Positions 34,759 to 46,038 of a stretch of DNA of 64,000 nucleotides are shown here, piece by piece (within the stretch, counting starts at the first letter, position 1; each line of letters starts with the position of its first letter). The DNA lies in NCBI GenBank assembly GCA_002749535.1, contig MZZL01000041.1, forward strand, positions 159,404 to 223,403, read 5' to 3'. Position numbers and translations under genes: made by a program. The stretch comes from Apophysomyces variabilis (lineage: Eukaryota > Mucoromycota > Mucoromycetes > Mucorales > Mucoraceae). The notes beneath the pieces were generated by a model. That model was not told the origin of the DNA. It did not search any database and was given only the letters and a program-made list of their open reading frames with translations.

Positions 34759-35781
34759 ACAATAAACATATTCTTCATATTATGTTTATTCAGGATGTCC
34801 ATCACCGAGTCCATAAACCAGACAATATGATAAGCTGTAGTGCCTTTCTTAAGTTTTACTGGTTTTGCATCGGTTTGAGCACTAATTTTTCTCTTCTTGG
34901 AAGGAGCCGGCTCAGGAAACTCCTTCTCAATCATTGACTGCATCACTCTTCTTTAATGGCTCCACCTTTGAGAAGCAGACCCTCCCAAATGGAGAGATAC
35001 AAACCACAATACTAATATTTACACCCTTCTGGGTGTGTACTTTTACGACAGCAGGATCCCCAACCCTTGACCATGCACGGCCTCTCATCAACTGTGAGTG
35101 GAAGCCTGCTTCATCAACAAACACGCAATTCTCCTGAAAGTTGACACGGCAGCTTTCCACTGACTGATGATGTCGAACCGCAGCTCAATAGTTCTTGGGG
35201 CATTGCGGGCCAAAGTGTACTTTGTTGCTTGCTTCAACGAGATCGCGCACTTCTCCCGAAATATGCTTATAAAGGCCAGGAATGGATATTTCAAGGCCTT
35301 CAAAATGCTCATAGAGCTTCTGTTTTGCTTCTGCAAGAACAATTGATGGATTATCGTCAAATAACTTAATCCAAAAAGCTGAATGCTCAAAAAAAAGCTT
35401 TTTTGGCTCACGCTTAACTTGCTTCTTCACGCTCCCAGGAAGAACTGTTCCAGAACCGGCGTTGAACTCGTTTAGCAACCGGTAAGCAGAGCTACGAGGT
35501 ATGTCACAGTGCTCTGCAGCTTTCGGTACTATGAGTCCTTCTTCTTGAATCAACCTAACGAAACAAGCAATCTGCTCCTCGCCGTACTTCTTGTATTTTG
35601 GCCGTGTTGTAATAGATACTTCCTTGAAGTCCTGAACAAGGCTATCTACCGCTTTGTCTATTGTTTCGTCCATCGCAACCGGCTGTGTCTCAGGTTCAGG
35701 AACAGTGTCGAATTCGACGAGCATTTCAAGTTGGCCATCCTCGATCGCGGAATCATCAGTCCATCTCATCTGAGCTCTCAT
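34759..35781 (-). pseudogene. Tc1-type transposase, copy 2 (N-terminal and middle part only)
   Basis: Near-identical to copy 1 over the shared 1.04 kb, with 11 substitutions and one extra C (in the CTCCC at about 35257) that adds a further frameshift. It carries both frame breaks of copy 1. It ends at the N at 34758, in the middle of the codons for NMKNMFI, so the catalytic second Asp and Glu are missing from this copy. Confidence 0.8.
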
Positions 35782-35937
35782 CGTAGGCTAAGAGGAGTTC
35801 TCATCAGGGTTCAGTGAATGAAAGTCCATTTGGTTTTAAAATAAAAATGCAAATTGTCTCAAGCTACTGCACCAACGACCCGAATTGGCTCTGCGGGCTG
35901 CGGAACGCCCTGTCTTCCATCTCTCCCTGACATTGTC

Positions 35938-36072
35938 ATGGCAACAAAAGACACCATTACGCAATTCAAATGCAATGAATGCAATGAAGTTTTTTCGACG
36001 GTGGCTGTATTAAAGAATCATCGCAACCGTTCTCATTTGCATCAGATTGCAATAGCTGTTGCAGTCCTGTAG
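35938..36072 (+). other. Short C2H2 zinc-finger open frame
   Basis: A 44-codon frame from ATG 35938 reads FKCNECNEVFSTVAVLKNHR then NRSH: one C2H2 finger (C-X2-C-X12-H-X4-H). It stops soon after. It lies just outside the Tc1 right end. It could be the first exon of a gene, a fragment of an element with N-terminal fingers, or chance; no downstream exon was identified. Confidence 0.3.
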
Positions 36073-38247
36073 ATAAACGATTGAGAATACATACGAAGCA
36101 AAAGATAACAAACCTGCGACTTGTAATATTCATCAACTGTTGTTGCAATCAGGTACCCTTTTTGTTCTCATTTCTTGAGCATTCTCTAGCAGATATTGAC
36201 TAACGCAGCACGCATGTCCCTTCGTACTGAATATCGCTGATACAAGTACAATTTATGGTTTGTTTTATTTGCTTGAAATACCTTTGGATGCCTTTTCTTC
36301 GTGCTTGGGCGCTGTTTATCTTGGATTGATCTCAATGGCTGACTTATGTGGCCTAGGTTGGAGAATTCCAGTTAATATTATTATTATTATTATTATAGTA
36401 ATTTGCACTTAGTCACTGACCCTGATCGCCTTTTGAGCTTCTTTTTTTCTCGTGCTTTCAGCATCTTTTTCCTCCTCTTTTATCTATTGTTTCAAGTCTT
36501 TTTTCGCCTTTGCTTACAGTCACCTTTTTCCGCCGTTGACCAACACATTAGCGAGCTCTTCGCGAGCACATTATACTCTTTCGTTGACACACGGCGTACT
36601 TGCTCGCTTTCTGAGCCACTGCCGTCTACAGCTGTGTATATTTAATTTAACTTGGAATCCACGGACCACGGTTCGAACCACTGCTCGACTTCAGCAATAG
36701 TAAAGTCCTCGAGGCCAAGCTCCGTTGCCGGCACCTTCTCTTTTTCTTTTGTTGCGGAAAGTAGATTGACTGCAAATCTAATGGAAACAATTCTGCATGC
36801 AAAAGGATGATTTGGATTTCATGTAAAATCTTCCAACCTGTGCGTATATATTGATAACAGTGAGCGTTTCCAAATTAATCATAACTGGCTATGTTTTCCA
36901 TATCTTAATAAATCCGAAACGCATTAGTTGAAGCGCTTCAAAGATTACTCACGGGTATTCGCTCGGCTGCATTGGTCTCCGAAGGGATAGCAGACTTGCC
37001 AAAAGTTCGGCGCTTATTCAAACAAAATAGACACTTGCAGCTTGGCTTTAGTGAAATGAAGAACAGGCGAGGCAGACTTGTAACACCAGGATTTTTTTTT
37101 TTTGCGGAAGCAGTAATCCTCTCATGCTCTTCTTCATAGGACTACGGGATATTTTTCAATGTTGGGATGTACGCGCCAGGCAACGCCGATATGGCTTGGT
37201 GCGTTGCAGGCTTGGGCGTCAGTGCCTCTAAATCATCACAAACCTTATCGAAAATAGCCACTAACAGAAATCCGGTTTAATTAAATAGGCCACTGGAGTA
37301 CATCCTCCAGCGATGCGTCGGAAGGCATATTCCGATGCAATATTTCGTATCTCAGTTTTCTTCATATTCTATATACAATGGAAATTAGTTCAGATATACA
37401 TAAGGCAATGCATACCGAAAACGCTATTGACAGCTTATGTTCGACAAATGAACGCACCCGAGTTTCGAAATTTTCCGCTATATAATTTGAATAACATTAG
37501 GCCAGCGATACACAAGCTTCTGACAACACATTACACGATCTTTATTGTGTGATGAGTGTCTGTTGCAACTAAGAGTTATGTCATGAAGTTTTCTCCACGA
37601 ACTGTAAGATCTGTTGACATTTTATCAATTTTATTTGTCATTGACTTGTTGAGCACAAGTTGTGTGACCCAATAGAAAAAACTTGGAGTGAAACCACTAG
37701 GTGGAATTACTTGATGATCCAAGTATATATTGGTTGACAAACAGCTGCGTTCTTGCAATCACTTCTCTCGTATATTGTGAAAGCTCCTATAACTTTTCTT
37801 TGGAATTGATCTCGATATGTGTCAAAGACAAGAAGATCTAGAGGAGCTTTTCAAGTACACGTTTCGAAGCCTTTCCCCAGATGTCTTATAAAAATATCTT
37901 CGGCTGACTTGATGTGTCGCGGGCAACTTTTCGCTCGGGTACTTCTATGTTCAGTGGAATCACCGGCAGGACATGTATTTGCTATAAAGGTGGTATTACT
38001 GGAGCTTGCTTGCTTAATCGAGCGGCCGTTTTCTTCGCTTACTTGAGCGCTATACCCTGAGCTTCTGGCTGGCGCGTTTGCTTAGTACCGGCTATTGGGT
38101 GTCGTCGTACCCGGCATGATTACAACATTACGTTCAGTGGATAAAACATCAGCTCCAGGCCCTCAGTGAACATATCAGCTGTAATGAACATACGGATCAG
38201 GTTACATTAACAGCTTCATATTGTATGCATCTGTTGATGAGACAGTA
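36073..38247. other. Gene-free AT-rich stretch
   Basis: No supported gene; T-rich low-complexity sequence at 36430-36530, an ATT repeat, and short frames (37313-37552 plus, 37819-38046 plus) without motifs. Confidence 0.45.
36375..36396. repeat. (ATT)n microsatellite
   Basis: About seven ATT/TTA units in a row. Confidence 0.9.
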
Positions 38248-38435
38248 CAGTGCTTCCCCGCTAATGTCAATGACTTGGTTAGAGCCTATGGATTGAAAAT
38301 AGGCGGGGGATCACAATAACGGGGAGATGCGATGGCTTGAATTAGCATAGAAACCTCTTTTTCGGGAATCTCAAAATGATCGAGAATAGGCGAGGATTGA
38401 CATTAACGAAGATTGACATTAGCGGGGAAGCACTG
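38248..38435. mobile_element. 188-bp MITE with perfect 24-bp terminal inverted repeats, pogo type
   Basis: Terminal inverted repeats 38248-38271 and 38412-38435 are perfect over 24 bp (starting CAGTGCTTCCCCGCTAATGT). TA dinucleotides at 38246-38247 and 38436-38437 are the target-site duplication. The interior has no frame but carries subterminal GGCGGGGGATCACA and GGCGAGGATTGACATTAACG repeats. TA target and CAGT ends are those of the Tc1/mariner/pogo superfamily, and the right-end sequence matches the pogo-like remnant near 8.7 kb, so this looks like an internally deleted derivative moved in trans. Confidence 0.9.
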
Positions 38436-39259
38436 TAGCGGACACAGAATATCGAAAGACAAAAGATTAACATGTCAGTACTAATCATACAGACCTTACA
38501 GTAACTACCACAACTCGCTTTTACCCATACGCATCGTCAAAGCTATTAAAAAAGAGCATTAATCATGAAATAACGAAGAGCCCATTTCAGAATCTCGCTT
38601 AACACGATACTTATCCGTTTTATATCACAGGTGTACTTTAAGCGTGATGCACTATATAACAGTGTGCATTACAAACCTTTTGACTTGTGTCATTGGACAC
38701 ACTTTCGAATTCATGTTTCGATGCCTCCAGAGTCCAGAAGAATTACACTGCGAGTGATTTGCTGAGGTTAGTTGCTATCAGTTAATTTTTTTTTTCATAA
38801 GGACGTGCGTGTACTTTTTTTTTCAATCTTTCCTGCTCCTGTTGCTGCTTCTGTAGTTCCATATCAGCACCCTTCTTTTCTTTTTTCTTGTGGATGTAGT
38901 TTTCGCCTGTCAAGACAGTCAGAGACAACATAAAAAAGACCAGATAAGCGAAGGCATATGAAAGGCAAAAACGTCTATGATGAGTTCGACAGTAAAGAAA
39001 GAAATAGCAAGAAAGAAAAGATGATTAAACTCAGGTGTAGTCACATTAAACTTTTTTTTTTTTTCGTTTGATGACAACATTCATCCTACAGTGAAATGTA
39101 AACAAACGTCGCACAAAGACAGGTTTGTTAAAAAATTAATAGATTATCATAGGCTTTATCCAAGGGTAAGGTCAGATCAGGAAGGATGTGCCCATCCACA
39201 CGTTAATGACAGTTGCATGTGTAATACCGCGCATTTCATTAAGGTTATGAATCACCTTC
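38436..39259. other. Intergenic, with possible mobile-element remnant
   Basis: An 85-codon plus frame at 39091-39348 has a Cys/His-rich segment (CAHPHVNDSCMCNTAHF) and runs into the 179-bp repeat. Because the repeat reads sensibly as spliced coding sequence on the minus strand, I do not call this plus frame a gene. Confidence 0.35.
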
Positions 39260-39438
39260 GTACTTTATTTCCAAAAATTAAAGTCGCATCTAGCAAATTC
39301 ACTTGGCGCATTTTGGAAGCTGGGCTAGACGCTAACGAATTACATTAATTGTCGTGTTATAAGAGTTGGAATTGACCAATGTTTACATACCTGTCATAAA
39401 ACTGACGACGCCATTCGCATCTCCCCGCCAAGTGAATG
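39260..39438 (-). repeat. 179-bp dispersed repeat, copy 1 (other copy at 54962-55140)
   Basis: About 95 percent identical by eye to 54962-55140, same orientation and same length. Read on the minus strand it gives FTWRGDANGVVSFMT, then a GTATGT...GTTAG intron-like segment of 60 nt, then SSPASKMRQVNLLDATLIFG. It thus looks like an exon-intron-exon piece of an unrecognised repeated gene, probably from a mobile element. Confidence 0.7.
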
Positions 39439-39652
39439 TGAAATTAATTTTGGGAAATACTGTATATGTTATTTTTGACTGACGCAAAAATCATTTTCAA
39501 CCAACCTAAATCTACGTACTTCTACATTATTGGATAGTGTATAGCTTATACATGGATCTTACCGAAAATTCTTCGAAATAATAATATATGTAAACTGATC
39601 CAGCTGCTTTTTCTTGCCAGTAACTGAATATCTACCTCAGTTTTATCATGTT

Positions 39653-42415
39653 TTAAAAGCAGACCATACTCTGTAAAAAGGCTTTCCCAGCATCGCTAGA
39701 GCCGAGACACACACGAAGTTTGGATTGAACCAAAACGGGACACTTTGTCTGTCCAAACTGAACAATAAACACTATATCGGAACCGGATAACTGCTCCTTT
39801 GGGAAGAAAAATGGAGCTACATTTTTGCCATCATGTTCTGAGTCCTTGTGAAAGTGGGAATCCAAGAATTCTTCCAGAGATTGTAGAATAGTCAATCGCC
39901 TTAATGTCGTCTGTCCATTCAACAATCTGTGCCTTTTCTTTGAAAATCTCCTGTGGAGGTTCTCTGTCATAGAAAAGAGCCTCCGGTAGAGCCTTGTGAG
40001 GGAACACTGCGTTCAAACTCATTGGTAGCACGCATTGCCAATACGATACAAGATACGAGTCAGTCCTGCTTGCCATTGTCATAGATTGATGAAGTGTTCG
40101 ATATTCAGGATCATTTTGCTCAAAGTAGTTGTCGGCTACCTCGAAAACAAATGGTTCGTCCACTGTTGTGTATAATTCACCATTACAGCTCCTGATACGA
40201 CCAAAGGCCGTTTCTATTAAGTTTGGTATTTCCCCTTTAGATACCGCAGGAGCACTTTGAGTTTTGAATACAAGAACAGCAGTCTCCAATATCTTTTCAA
40301 CGGAATCGTGCGTTTCCAAACGACGGATGCCGTAATTGTCCACAGAGGGCGCCCTCTACATTTTCATCTATATCAGTTAATAACTCCAGACGCTTCCGGA
40401 TACAATATTTTCCAGCGTGACGGGTCATTCATGCCAATGACATCCTCAATTGCAGAGACAATAGGACGAAATTGAGAGCGAAGTTCATCGAAAAGTACCT
40501 TGATTGCTTCTTTAGGAAGAAGAGCGTTCAATCTCTTATTTGCTTCGACGCTCAATTTCTGACCAAGAAGATCCACGTAGGAGGCAACCAACTGCTCATC
40601 TGTCCAACCGGGAAAATCAACAACCCGTTTTGATAATTCTCTCTCCCTTATTTCTTGTAGATATTGCTTTTGCACCTCCATAGATCCTTTATTTTAGCTT
40701 AAATCGAAATTGCTTAGGCTTGTTCCATAGCTTATCTCTTGTTTGCCTTTTGTCCGAAACCGAAATATTGTGGTTATTGTGCCCTCAAACCCGGCGGCAC
40801 AACGTGGTACACACCCAACACCTATGACAATAACTCATCCCCTTCCAACCCAGCAAAGCCTATGAATACAGACCAGGCCTATTTTGTCGCTGTGGCGCCG
40901 TATCGCTATGAATGATATAGTACCTATCACAGAAGCAAATGACATGGCCCCTCATCCTCCTATACACCAGCTCCCGCACGAAATATTAGGACACAAATAT
41001 CAGTCTTTTAGATGAAATCTTTGCAAAAGTGTGGAGAACAGGTTATAGAACGTGCCTAGTTTGATCAGGAAGAGTCATTAAAAGGTAGTACTTGTGCTTC
41101 ATCCACACTAGAATAAACTTGTCCTTTGCGGTAAAATATGACATACTCCAGAGCGTAACTGTTGCTATACTCTGCCGAATAGCGACTGTACAATCACAAC
41201 CAAGGCGTCTTTCAGTTCTTTATTTCGGGGCACATATGCATTATTTTCCGGAAATGGTTTGCAAACACGTCCACGAACGCTGGTGTGGCAGTCTGCAAGA
41301 GCATCCATCGCTCGCATGAGAACGTGGTACTGCTGCTAGACCAACGCAAACAATGCTCCAAGAACAACAGGCGCGCATATAGGTGGCCATAAGCCAAAGC
41401 AAACACCCTTAATGTACTGGAATCCTTGTCTGATGAAGCATAATATGTCGCCTTGTCAAAGCAACGTTGTCATAGAAATAGAAGATGTCTGCTGAACCCC
41501 AGTCGTAATGACCAGCGGTAAAATAGGAACCCCATTTCTTTGCTAACAACTCCATAACTGTCCTAGATTTCTCACAACCGGCTTACTCAAAAAAGAGGCA
41601 GATAATAACACCCTTCGAGACGGGCAAGGATACTGTCCACAATGCTCCACGACATACCGTGGAACTCCTTGCTGGGGTAAACTGAAGAATAGTAACATTG
41701 GAGCTTTTTGGTGAATTTTTGGCCCACGCTTTGGAACTAGTGGGAGACCAGGTGCTCCATCTTGGGTAACAGGATATCATGCTGGCCTTGAACAAATTCT
41801 CTCAGGAACTTCGCTTCACTAGATTCAGATGAGAAAAATGCATCTGCAATTCTCTCCAGTGCCGCTATTTAGAAAAGAAGAAGGAGAGTTTTAGAGACCA
41901 TGAGCGGTAAAACAGAGAATGATGCATATGTATTATCAACTCACTGGATGCATCTGCTATGGAAAACTGGTTGGAAATAGCTAGAAGAACTGCTTCGCGG
42001 CCCAATTGGACCTGAAATGGACCAGATTACTCAAACAAGAATATAATACCAAGGGCAAGGCGTGACTTAACAAAGTCTCTCTTAGTTACCTGATGGAGGC
42101 AGCTGAACCATGACGTATGTTAGGTCATTAGGGGGCTTTGGAATAAAGTGTTGCAATGGATGTCCTTGGACTTGTCACTCTCTTTTTACGTCGAATTCAC
42201 CAAGTGTAATAGCAGAGCCTTCCTGTCCCCCTCGAATCTCAACAAGCCAGAGCGTGAGTCCATTTGCAGCAATGTTGCCGAACTCAGGAGACGTTTTGGC
42301 CTTGATCACTCTTCCGAGATTCACCGATTGTAGCTGTGGAATTAATCTCGACGGGAAATACCCTCTGGATAGACTCGCCCACGACGGGGCAAGATAGCTT
42401 CAATGCAATGTCCAT
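39653..42415 (-). pseudogene. Decayed Crinkler-type (CRN) gene
   Basis: The minus strand shows the Crinkler layout in order. From ATG 42415 there is a ubiquitin-like CRN N-terminal domain (MDIALKLSCPVVGESIQRVF; later IAANGLTLWLVEIRGG; VMVQLPPSG). Then come two GT-AG introns (about 42040-42080 and 41880-41940) and a helical linker (ERIADAFFSSESSEAKFLRE). Next is a P-loop NTPase region near 41,570 (AGCEKSRTVMELLAKKWGSY) and ERWMLLQTATPAFVDVFANH. A C-terminal part occupies 40681-39653 (FPGWTDEQLVASYVDLLG; DEPFVFEVADNYFEQNDPE; LSGSDIVFIVQFGQTKCPVL). Breaks: a one-base frameshift in the N-domain, an in-frame stop after HLVSH, a frameshift before the P-loop, and further frame changes in the C-terminal part. 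The usual P-loop Gly before Lys is Glu. CRN-type proteins are known as effector-like NTPase/nuclease proteins in oomycetes and many fungi. Inferred from motif memory; role here unknown and the gene is broken. Confidence 0.68.
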
Positions 42416-43790
42416 GGGAGAATAATGGGACATTGACCAGTGATCACAGTGGGTGAAAGAAACAGCTGTCAAACTAACTGCGCAACAATGAGCGTTTATT
42501 AAGGCTGTAGAACTATGCAGTTTTGGAGCTCCGAAACTCTATTCCTGACCCAAAGGGACATCTGATCCCGTTAATTGAGAAATTGCATTTCCTATCCTAA
42601 TTTTGATTTGCCCTACAAGTACTAGCTGCATTGTTATCTTCAAGGTGAAGTATGGTAGAAGCACAATAAGGACACTTTAATTGTATACAAGTTTATGCTT
42701 AGCTCCACATAGCTATGACTTGAATGAATAGTAATTAAGCTCACACAGCGCATTTGCATTATCAAGACGGAGAAGAAGACATCAGTGACAAACATGGGTT
42801 AATTCAGCAATTTTGTAATGCTCCAACTTAGAAAAGCTTTGTAAATCACGTTCAATTTTGTCTGTATTGTGTCGATTGATGAGAGTCGCAAACTATCTTA
42901 ACAAAACTTGGAACGGCAATAAATTTTCATATCAATTGAAGCAATATATATTTTCAGTAGAATCTGATGAACTGCTCAAAATTTTTATCATAAAATAATT
43001 GGCAAAGATATGTACGGTCAAAAGATTGGGAAATTACATTTGAATGCTCCCACAAGTGGCTGACCCTCAAAGTCCATAAGACATACAGCTTGTCTGTGTT
43101 CATCCATATTTTTGACCGAAAAAAGTTTCGCTCGATAAAAGAGCTCTGTTGACCGGGAAAGTGGCAAAGGTAAGCTTGGCAAAACTGTGGCTATGTATAT
43201 AATTGAGCAAATTACATACTTGGGATGTAATATGTGGGGAACAGAGCGAAAGCGTTAAAAAGAAATTGTCCCTTCCGTTTAAATAGCTAGGATCATGAAA
43301 TTAAATAATAGTCGTTGATATGAAATTGATGGATGTCAAAAACAATGGCAATCCTCCAGAGATAAGAGAAAAAAGAATGGCTTCAAATGAGTCAATAGTT
43401 TACAACACACTAAAGATATACAAATGTGGTAAACGACAACACCATTTTTTATAGGATTGATTGGTATACAGAAGACGTCTTGGAATCAAAGCTGAAAAAG
43501 GACAACCATTCCAGCCATTACACATTTTAACCCAAGCATATGTCATTATCTAATGGATATTTAATAGCATAACCCTATATTATGTATTGGCGGTAAAGAG
43601 CCTGAAACACACTGTTTGCAAATGCCTGCGATTAATGCACCCGGATTGAAAATTTTTTTTTGTCATTTTAGAACATATAAAGCTTAGAATTACATGGCAA
43701 TGGTTGCCAAAAACAAGTAACGGTTTGCTAGAATTGGGGATAATGATAGGGGAAGCTAAGTAAGCAAGCGAAAAGCTACACAGTAACACC
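42416..43790. other. Gene-free AT-rich stretch
   Basis: No supported gene between the two Crinkler-like remnants. The 69-codon minus frame at 43580-43789 has no motif. Confidence 0.5.
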
Positions 43791-44820
43791 TCAGATTACA
43801 CGCTCTTCTTCAACTGTGACCGTGCGCCCCTCTAAATCCTTCCATTTGGCGCTCAACCGGACATCTCTAAAGTTCTCATCATGCCAAACGTGCATCATAT
43901 AAACGCCTGCATCCAATATCTCCTTCATTGGCCAATATGGATTCTGGAGGTAGTATCCTGCCTTGTGAAGTGGATCACCCACGCCTCGTTTGCTCTGGTA
44001 ATGTTTTTATAGTTGGCTGTTCTTTCGACATGTCGCTGGATCTGTTGAATGGTTTCGGTCACAACTAGCTCCAATACTGTTGAATGCGAGTTTTGTTCTT
44101 GGAGCACTATATCACAGTACAGTTTGCCGACGTGATGTTGCCCAATGACTTTGTAGCTAATTCGCGAAAGCCAGTTCGAACAAATTCTTGTCAACTCCGA
44201 GTCATATACGCTCTCTCGAGGAACGTTCTGGTTTCGTTGATTGTTCACAGGGACAGGTGCCACTTTGTATGACTGTGTATGTGCTTCAGCTACCAAATCC
44301 TTGTCAAAAAAAGGGAGAGCAGATTTGATGACCTCCAATATATTCAATGAGCCACTGTTTTTTTTTGGAGGAGGAATACTTGGAGCAGTGGGATATGCAT
44401 GTGGAATGACAATCTGTCGGATTAGAGAGTCCATAAGAGGCGATGCAATTTTGAAACCCTTTTTTCAGGTTGCAATACACCTAGAGCCGCGAGGTACTCT
44501 TCGAGATTGCGGTTGCTACTTTTAATCACTTCACTTGTGCTGCCAAGATAGTGAGATCGATAGTAGGATAACGCAGTAACTTGCTTCTCTGATTTCCCCG
44601 TGAGATCTGTAACTAATTTTTGGAATGTTCCATATTGTTGCATTCGAGAGAGAAGAATATTTTGGACATCTCCCCAATGGTCGATGTCAAATTGTCGAAG
44701 GCCAGATAGATTTTCAATGTATTCATCGATTGCAACACCACAAACGTTGACCAATCCCGCATGTCTGCAATTAAAAATCACATCTAGAACTTCACCAAAC
44801 CCGAGACCGAATAGTACCAT
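43791..44820 (-). pseudogene. C-terminal remnant of a second Crinkler-like protein, nuclease-type end
   Basis: Three overlapping minus-strand frames (44820-44422, 44434-43925, 43982-43791) read as one protein broken by two frameshifts. The middle part has YDSELTRICSNWLSRISYKV, then YCDIVL, VLELVVTETIQQIQRHVERT and WVIHFTRQD. The Asp, a strand with Glu, and a following helix with a basic residue resemble the PD-(D/E)XK-type domain at the end of many fungal Crinkler-family proteins. The last part (WPMKEILDAGVYMMHVWHDE, then VRLSAKWKDLEGRTVTVEEE) is a plausible natural C-terminus. No N-terminal CRN or P-loop region was found upstream to about 45.4 kb. The nuclease reading is an inference. Confidence 0.5.
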
Positions 44821-46038
44821 GGAGTCTGTTCCCTGCCAATTTTATGCTGAACTGCATCACCTCGATGATTCGGCTTACTAAAAGCATTGTGAACTCCCAT
44901 TGCCTCTCATATGCCCAAAGATGATACCAAATGATAGACATAGGACGTATAGATTAAATTGCTCACCATGGTTTATATCGTAAGAACATACGGGAATGAT
45001 GGACCTTGCTACTTCTTTATGATTCTGTGGCTCTATCCTTCATTATGTTTCCCCGTAAGCACCTCCATTAATACTGTGTACAGAATAACACATACTTCAC
45101 GTTTATGTCTTAGCCTACAAGACCTCACAGCAAACCATGTTGCTAAAGGACTAGCTCCCAGTGTCCCTATTAGGTACGCGATAATGTGTATCTGTTGCAT
45201 ACGCTTTTGTCACCCATCCTTACATCGTTCAAAGTGTTTGCCAGGTGCTGCATCGTCCACATTCTATCTAGCGCGATATTTCCTCTCCCCAACCCACCGC
45301 CACAAAAAGGAAGCTGGCTGCTCTCGCCGCTTTAATCTCTTTCACCGGGTGCATGGGTAACAGGTACTGCTACGGTTCTCACGATTACATGGGATACCCT
45401 CCAGGGATAAGCAGAGACATCAACATACGTATACTACTATGGATGTATTTTTATAGTATTTAAATACGTTTCTGTCCACGGGAGGACCAAGTCAATGTAA
45501 GTAGGATATATTTCCCGTATGACTTATTTATTAATGAGGCCTAGTTTATATCCTTTTTAGCGTAACCTTGATCCTTCCATGGACCAAAGCTTATTTAGAG
45601 TCGTGTACAAAATTGGTCAACAAACAGTATGAAAACGGCTAACAGTTTGTAATAATATCTTATTCTTCGGTAGATAACTGTAGTCATTGAAATCCAAGAA
45701 GCACGCAAAACGCATTGCTTTGCCCAGTAAAGCGCCCAGGCTCCCTTTCTTTTTTTCAGGTATACTCTTCCTGTATGTATACGGATTATTATTCCTTGTT
45801 TCGTATTGTATTATACGGCTGATAAGATCGACGTTCGTCTACTGAAACAAAAGTGCAAAATATCGAACCATTCTGTCACACAGCTAACCTATTCTTTCGG
45901 GTGGACAGCATGTGCTTGTGCGCAGAACGCGACGAATGTTCGGATATGGATTTTCCGTGGGACTGGCGATTTGATCTTCTGTCTCAGTTTCTCCTCACAC
46001 CACATTACAGCTTCCGTATTGTTTGTTACTTCTCCCCC
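44821..46038. other. Intergenic, nothing supported
   Basis: The plus frame at 44959-45360 and others here lack motifs. 45160-45360 is GC-richer than its surroundings, but no coding family was recognised on either strand. Confidence 0.4.

Larger units (their letters stand above)
33240..35869 (-). mobile_element. Tc1/mariner-type DNA transposon with internal 1.04-kb duplication
   Basis: The ends are related inverted repeats: CAGTA...GAGACCAATTTGC at the left (33240 onward, preceded by TA) and the complement of CAGTAGCTTGAGACAATTTGC at the right (ending 35869, followed by CA rather than TA). Within it, 33720-34757 (1038 bp) is repeated as 34759-35797 (1039 bp), joined by a single N at 34758. 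Without the duplicate the element would be about 1.59 kb, the normal Tc1 size. Transposase fragments on the minus strand are listed separately. Confidence 0.75.

Noticed and set aside
36655..36700. GGTTCGAACC resembling a tRNA T-loop
   Set aside because: No acceptor, D or anticodon stem can be built around it.
39091..39348. 85-codon plus frame with Cys/His
   Set aside because: It runs into the 179-bp repeat, which reads as spliced coding sequence on the opposite strand; no family match.
42110..42397. 95-codon plus frame
   Set aside because: Antisense to the Crinkler-type N-terminal domain, which reads sensibly on the minus strand.
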